A stretch of 37,813 bases of DNA from Oscillospiraceae bacterium. Lineage in GTDB: Bacteria > Bacillota > Clostridia > Oscillospirales > Oscillospiraceae. Positions 16,578 to 24,461 of the stretch are shown here, piece by piece. The stretch is taken from assembly GCA_015067945.1 (NCBI GenBank), contig SVLM01000004.1:1-37813 (forward strand), in the 5' to 3' direction. The translations under genes were made by a program, and so were the position numbers. The notes under the pieces are model-generated. The model saw only the letters and a list, made by a program, of their open reading frames with translations, was not told where the DNA came from and did not search any database. How positions within the stretch are numbered: the first letter of the stretch is position 1; every line of letters starts with the position of its first letter.

Positions 16578-16726
16578 TGGTCTGTCACACGCTCCAATTC
16601 ATCTAAAATCGATTGAACCACATTGTTCCGCTGCTGATTATCTGCAGCAAGGCGGCTGTTCTGCAGTTGGCGCTCTTTCTCCTCGATAAATGTAATCATC
16701 TGACTTACAATTTCTTGCTCATTCAT
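16574..16726 (-). CDS. 50-aa protein between helicase and ATPase genes
   Basis: A short open frame encoding 50 charged, helical residues (MNEQEIVSQMITFIEEKERQ, then an Asn/Gln-rich stretch, ending ERVTDQ). The ATG at 16726 overlaps the end of the helicase gene and the stop overlaps the ATPase start by 4 bases, so it fits the translational chain of this operon exactly. A longer reading to 16933 would lie wholly inside the helicase gene and is rejected. No known family is recognised. Likely a coiled-coil adaptor between its neighbours (inference). Confidence 0.65.
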   Translation of the reverse strand: MNEQEIVSQMITFIEEKERQLQNSRLAADNQQRNNVVQSILDELERVTDQ

Positions 16727-18767
16727 CAAGTGTGCCCTCCATATCATCGTAATCGTAAACATCCACATCTTCGACAGCAAGTCCATATGCGCAAAGATGC
16801 TCTGCCAGTTCAGCTTCCAAGTCTTTCCAGTTAAGTGCGAGCCGTGCATACTCATGGAAACGGCGCAATTCAATTTTTGCCCAACCCTGCAGATCAGTGG
16901 ACGGCAGGACAACGACATCGTAAATATTTGCATATTCCTTGCCGTTGTACTTTCTCAGAATACGTCCACGGCGCTGCACGAATTCACGGTAGTCATCGTT
17001 ACTGGAAAGAATTAACGCACTTTTAATAGACGGAATGTTAATACCTTCGTCCAAGCAACGAATGGCTGCAAGTGCCGATATTTCGCCCTTGTTGAAAGCA
17101 TCCACCAGTTCCATACGATCTGCCATGTTTTCACTAGCAGTAAATTGGCTGGACTTGAATCCGTGTGCTGTCAGCACCCGCTTCACCTGCTGAATGTGCC
17201 GCAGCTCCTCACCGCGATCATCAAATAACTTTCCGTCACCACAGTATACCACAAAATGGTCCTTCTCTGCAACCTTGGCAAGAATCTCGTCAATTCTTGT
17301 CTGCTTTTCTTCTGCCATAGAAATCACACGCAGGCGATTGCGCAGTGACTTTACAAGCTGATCCGGGTTAATACAAACACCGTTTTTGAAACAGGAAAGG
17401 ATTCTTTGCGTATGGTACTTAAACTTGCCCTCTTCCTCACCGGTAGGATACACATAGATTGGATAGTAGTTATAGGGCACCAGGAAGCCACGCTCCAACG
17501 CAACCTCAATAGGCAAGTTGAATACTTGACCACCAAAGAACGCCATCAATTCCAATCCACGCTGTGCAGACGAACCGCTAAAGGGAGTTGCGCTCAAGCC
17601 GAGCATATACGGAAACACTTTTTTCAAGGACTCCGGCCGATCTGTAAAGCGGTGCGCCTCATCCACAATTAGTAGCTTCTCATCGTCAGATTTCAAAATA
17701 GTCTTCATAAAGCGTTCCATTTGGAAAGACGCAATCGTAGAAATAACGATGATTTGATTGCCGGGATTGTACCGCTTCCGGATAATTTCCTGGGTCAATT
17801 GCTGTTCCCAGGTCGGATTCTCCGAAGAAACCATAATGAGTTTCGCATCTGGGAACACCTTTTCCACATCTTCCGCCCACTGACGGATCAAATGCTTATA
17901 TGGCGCACAGATTACGATCATAGCAGCCTTTGTTTCCAGCAGTTTCTTTGCAGAATAAATAGCTGTCCAAGTCTTACCGGTACCGGTTGCCATCACATAG
18001 AAGCCATGGTAGCCATTCGCCACCCATGCCGCAATCGCTTCCTCCTGGTAGTCTCTCAAAACAATTGGATCGTTTGGCTTAGCTTCACTTTCCGCTTGTC
18101 TATTTGCCAAGATCTGCAAAATATTGGCCTTGGCAGATTCTCTATAGTCGTAGACTTTGACAAACGGGTTTGTCCCTTCCCAAAGGGCACGGAACTCCTC
18201 TTGTTCATCCTGAATGCTTTCGTTCGCGGCATCCACCCAACTTTTTACCACACGGATTTTTTCATAATTATTCTGATATCCGTTTAAGCTGGCATTGGCA
18301 GAGCCGTAGAAAACAACAACGTCGCCGACCACATCTTCCAGAATGCCCAGCTTATCATGGTAGATTCCTGCTGTTTCAGTAACAGCAATCTTAATATCCA
18401 AAGTTCCTTTTGCAATCAGCGTAGCCAATAGCTTCAGCTTTGCGTCATCCAGTGCATCAATTCCGGAAATAAAGTCCCGGGAGAAGGCATTGGTAATAAT
18501 ATCTTCTCGCTTCTGGTAACCAAGGTTGATCGCATTTACATCTTCTTCACTCAGTTGCGGACTTGCAACCAACTGAATACGGCCGTCATTGCGTGCAAGT
18601 GCAACAATGCCATCAATGATCGGTTCAAAAACACTGGAGGAGAAAAATCCAACACTGCGCTGATACAATCTGGCCTGCTTTAGTGTCGGCACCAGGAAAG
18701 ACTTTGCAATATTCTCTTCTCCGCAGCTTATATAGCTTTTCTTAATATCTAGGTCTCGGAATCCCAT
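16719..18767 (-). CDS. Phosphorothioation-linked restriction protein: PLD nuclease plus SF2 helicase
   Basis: A 682-aa protein. The N-terminal part (about 1-200) is phospholipase-D-like, with 'YHDKLGILEDVVGDVVVFYGSANAS' in outline giving the HxK and GSANAS elements near residues 135-160. The rest is a superfamily 2 DEAD/DEAH helicase: motif I ATGTGKTWTA (near 263), motif II DEAH (near 365), motif III 'LSATP', and motif VI 'QRRGRILRK'. This layout matches the family annotated as DNA phosphorothioation system restriction enzyme. It would unwind or translocate on DNA and cut if sulfur marks are missing. It overlaps the 984-aa gene by 19 bases and the 50-aa gene by 8. Confidence 0.85.
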   Translation of the reverse strand: MGFRDLDIKKSYISCGEENIAKSFLVPTLKQARLYQRSVGFFSSSVFEPIIDGIVALARNDGRIQLVASPQLSEEDVNAINLGYQKREDIITNAFSRDFISGIDALDDAKLKLLATLIAKGTLDIKIAVTETAGIYHDKLGILEDVVGDVVVFYGSANASLNGYQNNYEKIRVVKSWVDAANESIQDEQEEFRALWEGTNPFVKVYDYRESAKANILQILANRQAESEAKPNDPIVLRDYQEEAIAAWVANGYHGFYVMATGTGKTWTAIYSAKKLLETKAAMIVICAPYKHLIRQWAEDVEKVFPDAKLIMVSSENPTWEQQLTQEIIRKRYNPGNQIIVISTIASFQMERFMKTILKSDDEKLLIVDEAHRFTDRPESLKKVFPYMLGLSATPFSGSSAQRGLELMAFFGGQVFNLPIEVALERGFLVPYNYYPIYVYPTGEEEGKFKYHTQRILSCFKNGVCINPDQLVKSLRNRLRVISMAEEKQTRIDEILAKVAEKDHFVVYCGDGKLFDDRGEELRHIQQVKRVLTAHGFKSSQFTASENMADRMELVDAFNKGEISALAAIRCLDEGINIPSIKSALILSSNDDYREFVQRRGRILRKYNGKEYANIYDVVVLPSTDLQGWAKIELRRFHEYARLALNWKDLEAELAEHLCAYGLAVEDVDVYDYDDMEGTLDE

Positions 18768-21703
18768 AAGTCCTCCCCAAGCGAATCATCGGTAAGAATA
18801 TCCGCCAAAATATCATCAATGTTATCCAGGTCAAGAACTGTACCGGCAGAATTTTGCGTGGGCTGTACATTGGTTTTGTAAGCTTCAACATACGGTGTAG
18901 TATCCATTTTACCTTTCGGCGCAACTAATGGGACCGCAAGTTTAAATTGGATATTGGACGGTGCCACTTCAATATGTTTTCCCCACTTTTTCAGAACACT
19001 ATAAATCAGCCAATCTGTCCAAGGAACCTTTATTGACGGTAGCTGGTTCCAGCATTGTAGACTACGAATCGTTGTGGTTTTGTGAATCTCAGAAAGAATC
19101 GCTGTTTCTACCTTTGCTGCAACCGCAGCATCAGCACCCGTTTTTTCGATCACCTGCAAGATCTCAGAGTTCGTTAATAGGAATTTATCATTGCACTCAT
19201 CAATAAACACCAGTAACGATTGTACATACAACCGTGTTTCTCTGATAAATGCGCTGATTTCAGAAACCGTTATACTTTCCTTACTATACACAAAATCATG
19301 CAACCGCTCTGCCGGACGAGTAATATCTACTCCTTTTTTTGCTATAAACGGCCGAGAAAACTGATACTGATCACGGAACAACCATTCCAATATGCTGAAG
19401 CCGCTAAATGGATACATAGCAAAATTTCGAGTAAAGAGTTCTGGTTTTTCTGCATTTACAATATCGTATATTTCCTCCGCATGATGGATGCCGCCATCCG
19501 AAATAACGCGCTTCGTAACAGTATTCAAATAATTCTTTTCTGCTTCAGAAAGAACGATAGAGTCTACATGATAATAGTTTCCAAAGAAATTAAGAATTTC
19601 CGTGTCGCTCGTTGCAATATTAAGTACGATCTCCGGCACCCCTGGGAACTGCTTCATAAGTTGCTCTTTGCTAATAGGATAATCTGCATTGCGAATATAG
19701 TTTACTATGCAAGGATAAATCGAGGTTAGTGATGGATCTGTTGAAATATAATCGCGCGTAAAAGTAAATCTATCTCCATAGAGTTCATGCATAATGCCTT
19801 GCAGATAATATTTATTGTCGACACCGCACTTGCGCAATTCCCCCTCAAAAACAGCAAACAGCGTGTTAGTCATAACAATATCCGCATCACCGTATTCAAT
19901 ATAGTCACAAATTTTCTTTGCTAGCTCTTTAGGAATATACTGCTTTTGCTTTAAGCGATACCTACCGCGGCCACATAGGACACATATTCCAGCAATACGG
20001 GCTGTCAGGGCTCGATCGTTTTCAGGCAATTTCACTGGCCCATATTTTTCGAAAATCAATTGACGGAATCTAGTAATTGTCTCGGAATCATAAGCATCAA
20101 TACCGTCCGGATAGAACTCCTTGATGATTTCTGTGTATATCAAAGCCAACGACAAACGGCTCTTATAATACACTTCTCCGGACAAGCGATATCCTTCCGC
20201 GATGGCTTTGTCCACCAATTCGGCCGGTAAATCATACTCTTCTGCCGCTTCCGCATAAAACTTGGGGACATCCTTAACGTTGAAAAGTTCCGGCAGCTTT
20301 TCTACAAAGGCAAAAGCACGCTCGTGGATGCTGTCATCACCGATGATAAAAACATCCAAATCCTTATCGTATGTAAAATTGCTACTTTCACACCCCCGCA
20401 ACAGGAACAGCAGTTCCTGTAAATTCTCAGTGCAATACTCCGCCACATTTGCCGCTGTAACAATGGTTGCATTATTCTTATCCGCATTGATTTTGGAGAT
20501 AATCTTAATACGGCCTTGCCGCGCATTAAATGCACACTGCATCTTTGTTTCAAGCTGACGAATACGCTCACGAGTGAGTCCAAACTGCCTGCCGATTTGA
20601 TCCAGTGTTTTCTTTTGAGCGCGTTGCTGCACCACCTGCTGATTTCTCTCATCGGGGTAAAGAACAGAAAACAGATGTGCAATTTCTTCCTTCAGATCAT
20701 ACTTACACCAAACCAGGAAGCGGTGTGCCAAAGAGAAAGACACAGCGTCCAAATCATTGCTGTTTACAATCGCACTAAGCGGAGCGTCCGGTGTTGGATA
20801 TAGACCCAGTAACTTCTCACGCTCATTTTCATGGCGCGTGAAGGTGTTGATATACGCAACCGCTTGGTTATTTCTCCTATAAGCCGGCACTTCCTCCAAT
20901 GCTGTCTGCAGTTCTTGCTGCCAGGTGATTCCTTGTCCAAACTCACGAACCATTCCCAAAATAGGAATAATCTTTTCCGGCTCATCTAAACAAGCCAAAG
21001 CTAGTTCATCGCCCAGTGCTTCTTGAGCTTCAATACACTGCGCAACAAATTCATTATCAGAATCAAGCAATTCTTCCCCAAGAAGGAATGAGAAATCTCC
21101 ACCGGCCATCAGACGATGTTCTTGCGGTGTAAATATTCTTGTTGTCGGTCTATTTTCCTCACGCAGCGCTACAAGTCGTGCATCTATTTCTTCTGAGCAA
21201 GTTCTGCCAAAGTTACGCAGGCTTCGCAACTGATCATCAGTCTTTTCCAGCAACTGTGCAATTGTTGTGATGTTACTACGCATTAACACATTCGAAACAC
21301 GCACCGAAAACGGAATAGACAGAACCTCAACCTCTGCATAGTCTTCCGGTTTCATTCCATATTTCTCGCCCAAGGTTAACTTCTCAGATTCCGGCAAGGT
21401 AGATTTCGATAAGGCTTGTGGCTGTGGTGTAGAGCAAGCAATTGTTTCAGCTGGTCGGCTGTCATCAAGTGTAGCGAGTGCCCGTTCAACCTCCATCAAA
21501 CTGGCAGCACCAAACCCTCTAACGCTCATCACCATCGCAGGCGTCATGCGAAGTAAATCCATAATAGTGCTTGCTCTTAACCGACGAAGTCGTTTTGTAA
21601 CACGGGGAGGCAAATGGAGTACCCTTATTCGTACATTGGCATATTTCCTCTCATCAAGCCGAAGTATTTCTGCAAATGTAGAATTACTCTGCGGATCAAT
21701 CAT
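18749..21703 (-). CDS. Large protein with alpha-CTD-like repeats and a sigma-region-4-like motif
   Basis: A 984-aa protein and the first gene of the operon. Residues about 27-80 look like an RNA polymerase alpha C-terminal domain ('LHLPPRVTKRLRRLRASTIM', then 'VRGFGAASLMEVERAL'). A second similar copy lies at about 122-170 ('LRNFGRTCSEEIDARL'). Residues about 350-395 resemble sigma-70 region 4 ('KKTLDQIGRQFGLTRERIRQLE'). The remaining 590 residues are not recognised; they are rich in acidic and aromatic residues and may hold winged-helix segments. It has AGGAGG and an extended -10 promoter. It may sense DNA or RNA polymerase, or bring the restriction complex to DNA through its helix-hairpin-helix folds (inference). 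Confidence 0.7.
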   Translation of the reverse strand: MIDPQSNSTFAEILRLDERKYANVRIRVLHLPPRVTKRLRRLRASTIMDLLRMTPAMVMSVRGFGAASLMEVERALATLDDSRPAETIACSTPQPQALSKSTLPESEKLTLGEKYGMKPEDYAEVEVLSIPFSVRVSNVLMRSNITTIAQLLEKTDDQLRSLRNFGRTCSEEIDARLVALREENRPTTRIFTPQEHRLMAGGDFSFLLGEELLDSDNEFVAQCIEAQEALGDELALACLDEPEKIIPILGMVREFGQGITWQQELQTALEEVPAYRRNNQAVAYINTFTRHENEREKLLGLYPTPDAPLSAIVNSNDLDAVSFSLAHRFLVWCKYDLKEEIAHLFSVLYPDERNQQVVQQRAQKKTLDQIGRQFGLTRERIRQLETKMQCAFNARQGRIKIISKINADKNNATIVTAANVAEYCTENLQELLFLLRGCESSNFTYDKDLDVFIIGDDSIHERAFAFVEKLPELFNVKDVPKFYAEAAEEYDLPAELVDKAIAEGYRLSGEVYYKSRLSLALIYTEIIKEFYPDGIDAYDSETITRFRQLIFEKYGPVKLPENDRALTARIAGICVLCGRGRYRLKQKQYIPKELAKKICDYIEYGDADIVMTNTLFAVFEGELRKCGVDNKYYLQGIMHELYGDRFTFTRDYISTDPSLTSIYPCIVNYIRNADYPISKEQLMKQFPGVPEIVLNIATSDTEILNFFGNYYHVDSIVLSEAEKNYLNTVTKRVISDGGIHHAEEIYDIVNAEKPELFTRNFAMYPFSGFSILEWLFRDQYQFSRPFIAKKGVDITRPAERLHDFVYSKESITVSEISAFIRETRLYVQSLLVFIDECNDKFLLTNSEILQVIEKTGADAAVAAKVETAILSEIHKTTTIRSLQCWNQLPSIKVPWTDWLIYSVLKKWGKHIEVAPSNIQFKLAVPLVAPKGKMDTTPYVEAYKTNVQPTQNSAGTVLDLDNIDDILADILTDDSLGEDLWDSET

Positions 21704-21734
21704 GATAAATGCCTCCTTTCTCTCATATAAATAT

Positions 21735-21762
21735 ATTATAGCACGTTTGGAATAATAAGCAA
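21735..21762 (-). promoter_or_regulatory. Promoter of the restriction-arm operon
   Basis: TTGCTT (21757-21762) and an extended -10 TGCTATAAT (TATAAT at 21735-21740) are 16 bases apart. Just upstream, GTTACGG occurs twice in the same orientation (21769-21775 and 21781-21787, 12-base period), a possible activator or repressor site. AGGAGG and ATG 21703 follow. Confidence 0.7.
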
Positions 21763-21858
21763 GCAGATGTTACGGCGGCCGTTACGGTACTTTGGCAGAT
21801 TGCCCTTTTATGAGCTATAAAGATTAACAAACTGCTGCCACACAATTATTTTTCCATT

Positions 21859-22035
21859 TCAATCAACAACTTCTGCAGTGATGCATTCGCAAAAGAGCTT
21901 ACAATTGATGTTTCCCTCAGATTCGTCTTCCGATTGACAGATTACACCTTCCCAAGAAGCAATCGGCTTCTCACTATCGAGTCACAAACCAACGCCGTAT
22001 TCACCTTGATCTAGTTTAGTTTTCTTGCCATCATC
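21859..22035 (-). pseudogene. Possible degraded coding relic
   Basis: The - strand shows about 58 codons with protein-like composition (DDGKKTKLDQGEYGVGL, one internal TGA, then LDSEKPIASWEGVICQ and an acidic Cys-containing tail) but no start codon or ribosome site. It lies between the leucine-rich repeat gene and the restriction-arm promoter. The rest of 21763-22067 shows nothing I can name. Confidence 0.3.
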
Positions 22036-22067
22036 TAATATACTATTATGATCAAGTGGTATCTACC

Positions 22068-22694
22068 TTAGCCATTTTCAATCTGAACACTTTTCCATTT
22101 AGTGCAACTCATGAAAGCGCAGAGTCCAACCTGCTCCAATGTCCTCGGTCGCACAACAGATGTCACAGGACATTTTTCAAAAGCAAAATTGCCAATCGTT
22201 TTCAAACCATCCCGAAGTGTCACAGAAGACAGAGAAAGACACCAGCTAAACGCCATTTGCCCAATCGATATTACACTTTCCGGAATTGCAATCTCAGTGA
22301 GGGATGCACACCATTCAAAAGTGTTTTCTTCAATTATTGTGAGATTCTTGGGGAGCGTTATCGACGTCAGCATTTTACAAAACTGAAAAGCCCTCGCTCT
22401 TATCTCTGTAACGCTTTCTGGAATGGTGATATTTGTCAGGCCCTCGCAGCCGCAAAACGCCCCATAACCAATTCGCGCCACACTGTCTGGAATCACTACA
22501 GTATGCAGTTGTAGTCGCGTCTCCTTATATGCCCTCTTGGCAGCGGCTCCCGGACAAAATGCCCAGTCACCAATCGATGTTACTTTTGCTTTTCCAATCT
22601 TATCCGGAACGATAACAAAAAGATCCTGGCCTTTATAGCTGGTAATTTCCAATGTGCCGTCGGCAAGTTTTCTGTAGCTCCAAATGCTTTTCAT
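22068..22694 (-). CDS. Leucine-rich repeat protein, BspA type
   Basis: A 208-aa protein made largely of BspA-like (LRR_5) repeats of about 23 residues with the pattern 'L..I.IP.SVT.I...AF..C..L', visible from residue 65 to the end (IPDSVARIGYGAF, IPESVTEIRARAF, LPKNLTIIEENTF, IPESVISIGQMAF). The N-terminal 40 residues (MKSIWSYRKLADGTLEITSY) are a common cap. There is no signal peptide, so it is probably cytoplasmic. Such repeats bind proteins; the partner is unknown. Weak ribosome site AAAGGAT. It stands between the dnd region and the next HTH gene. Confidence 0.8.
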   Translation of the reverse strand: MKSIWSYRKLADGTLEITSYKGQDLFVIVPDKIGKAKVTSIGDWAFCPGAAAKRAYKETRLQLHTVVIPDSVARIGYGAFCGCEGLTNITIPESVTEIRARAFQFCKMLTSITLPKNLTIIEENTFEWCASLTEIAIPESVISIGQMAFSWCLSLSSVTLRDGLKTIGNFAFEKCPVTSVVRPRTLEQVGLCAFMSCTKWKSVQIENG

Positions 22695-22754
22695 ATAGCA
22701 AATCCTTTACAATGAGATTTTTTGTTTTCTGCATTATCCCTGCAAAACCCGAAA

Positions 22755-23792
22755 TTATGATACTGTTACAGACATGAAGCTAGGACAGTAATTATTACCG
22801 ATTTCGTCAATACATGCATCCAAATAAGATTCGTACTTACCCGGCTGAAAATAAATCAAGGGGTTCGAAATCATATAAAGCTCCAATTCCTCCCGATCTT
22901 TCCGGGTCATTAAAATCTCCCCGGAATCATTCAGCCGAAGATTCTTATTGTGCCCTAATATTTCATGCCGTTTCGCAATCAGTTCCTCATTACTCATATA
23001 GCTGCGATCATCTGCATTTTGAAGATCCAATGCGATGATATACTGATCCGAAGTTTTCCAATCTTTTTGAAACAGCGCAGATTTAAACTGATTGATATAT
23101 GCAAATTTTTCAGGCAGATCCGTCAAATCTTCCGTCCAATTATATCGGCAAGCTGTATAATTGCGACTTCTAGATAGCTCTGCCAATTCAGGGATCCGCC
23201 ATTCCTTTCCAAACTTGATTGCACTGCGGATCTTACCGCGGCGGATCCACTGTCGTACCGTTACCACCTCAATGCCATATAGCTTTGCGAATTCCGATAC
23301 CGTCAATCGTCTTGCCGGGATCTCAAGCAGAGTAAGTCTTTCGCCATGCCAACAACTAAAATCGTTTCCGCAACCCGACCAGTCATAATGATCTAAAGAC
23401 AGCTGAATACCGGCAGCGGTAATCTTATAAGAGTAAGACCACCAATCCGGAAGGGGTTCCGGAAGGGTTGTGCTACGTAGTTTCCAGTAAAACTTTTCCA
23501 ACAATGCATCCAATATCTCATAAAAAGCCAGGCTATGTGTCGGTTTCTGGGATGCCGCTGCTTGCGCATACTCCTCCCTGCATTTCTTTATACTGCTCAG
23601 CAACTGCTCCTTCGTTGTCAGGGATTCGCTTTTAAAGTTCTCCAACTCCCCTTCGCAGAATTCCTCCAGTGTATCTTCTTCGTAAAAGGTCTGCAGTTCC
23701 TCAGTAGTATATTCCTCAAGGGTTTCGCGACCGTAGCGATCCTCAAGGGCATCCAACAAAAACTCCCGGTCCAACTCATCATAATTACTCAT
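22755..23792 (-). CDS. Hypothetical protein with excisionase-like helix-turn-helix
   Basis: A 345-aa protein with an acidic N-terminal half (many Asp/Glu in 'DELDREFLLDALEDRYG' and after) and a helix-turn-helix of the HTH_17 type near residues 175-220 ('LTVSEFAKLYGIEVVTVRQW', then 'KFGKEWRIPELAEL'). The rest is not recognised. I start it at 23792, where AAGGAG is 8 bases upstream; the longer reading to 23927 would translate the operator-promoter region and is rejected. The gene is under a promoter framed by two operators, so it may be self-controlled (inference). Confidence 0.6.
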   Translation of the reverse strand: MSNYDELDREFLLDALEDRYGRETLEEYTTEELQTFYEEDTLEEFCEGELENFKSESLTTKEQLLSSIKKCREEYAQAAASQKPTHSLAFYEILDALLEKFYWKLRSTTLPEPLPDWWSYSYKITAAGIQLSLDHYDWSGCGNDFSCWHGERLTLLEIPARRLTVSEFAKLYGIEVVTVRQWIRRGKIRSAIKFGKEWRIPELAELSRSRNYTACRYNWTEDLTDLPEKFAYINQFKSALFQKDWKTSDQYIIALDLQNADDRSYMSNEELIAKRHEILGHNKNLRLNDSGEILMTRKDREELELYMISNPLIYFQPGKYESYLDACIDEIGNNYCPSFMSVTVS

Positions 23793-23835
23793 CACACAGT
23801 TCTCCTTTTCGTAATCTATAACGCCAGTAAGCTGC

Positions 23836-23888
23836 TGTATCGTATCGATACACTTACTGTAACACACGTTTTGTATCGTGTCAATACA
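23836..23888 (-). promoter_or_regulatory. Promoter framed by twin operators
   Basis: On the - strand, TTGACA (23879-23884) and TACAGT (23856-23861) are 17 bases apart. Two near-identical 17-base imperfect palindromes, TGTATCGTATCGATACA (23836-23852) and TGTATCGTGTCAATACA (23872-23888), lie 36 bases apart. The first covers the transcription start area and the second the -35 box. A dimeric repressor bound to both would close the promoter tightly. Confidence 0.8.
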
Positions 23889-23903
23889 TTTGTGGTTATT
23901 TTT

Positions 23904-23940
23904 TGAAAAAATAAGGCAGCACTGCATCAGCAGTGCTGCC
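23904..23940 (-). terminator. Rho-independent terminator after the AAA pseudogene
   Basis: GGCAGCACTGC (23915-23925) pairs perfectly with GCAGTGCTGCC (23930-23940) around a 4-base loop, followed on the - strand by TTATTTTTTC. It ends the transcript that comes from sbcC and the AAA pseudogene. Confidence 0.9.
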
Positions 23941-23965
23941 TCTCCTCATAATATAATTTATGCCC

Positions 23966-24457
23966 TTAAATGAATCCAATTTTTCCAGTAGTGGTAGGTT
24001 TATTGATCAGATCAATTTTCTCATCCGTGATATAGTCCTGCACATCACTGCGGATAATTGCGCTATCCCCATCAGTATCCTCGGTTCGCAAATTCTGATT
24101 CATAATTACCTGATCCAAGATATTGCGGATCGTTCTTGCGTTGGCAAAATTCTTTTGTCCGCGGTAGTATTCAGCCACATCCAGCAAGAGTTCCAGCGCA
24201 TCGGGCTCAATGGTATACTTATTCTTGTTTAAGAATACCACCGCAATTTAACCAAGCTCTTCACGGCTATAATCCGGAAAATCCAAGGCAAATTGGATTC
24301 TAGATTCAAAACCAGGGTTGGCATCCAGCATATGCTGCATTTCGCTTTTATAGCCAGCCAAAATAACACAGAACTGTCCTCTACGGTCTTCCATTTCTTT
24401 CAAAAGCACTGCAATTGCCTCTTCACTATAATTAGACAGCGTTGTTAATAAAATCGC
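23966..24457 (-). pseudogene. Remnant of a CbxX/CfqX (SpoVK-like) AAA ATPase
   Basis: The - strand encodes the C-terminal part of a CbxX-type AAA+ ATPase: 'EEAIAVLLKEMEDRRGQFCV', 'ILAGYKSEMQHMLDANPGFE', 'SRIQFALDFPDYSREEL', then one in-frame TAA (near 24248), then 'KNKYTIEPDALELLLD' and 'KNFANARTIRNILDQVIMNQ' (the lid). Walker A and B are missing because the gene is cut off right at the end of sbcC. Both the truncation and the internal stop mark it as dead. The 91-aa reading at 23966-24241 is only its tail. Confidence 0.8.
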
Positions 24458-24461
24458 TCTG

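Noticed and set aside
16727..16933. 119-aa version of the 50-aa gene
   Set aside because: The extra part lies inside the helicase gene in another frame and has no ribosome site.
9138..21703. DISARM system as an explanation for the PLD-helicase
   Set aside because: No DISARM methylase or DUF1998 gene is seen, while dndBCDE lies next to it on the same strand and the second ATPase has the DndD-type FFDGE motif.
23793..23927. 45-residue N-terminal extension of the HTH protein
   Set aside because: It translates the promoter and twin operators (repeating a CIDTIQ pattern). A strong ribosome site supports the later ATG at 23792.
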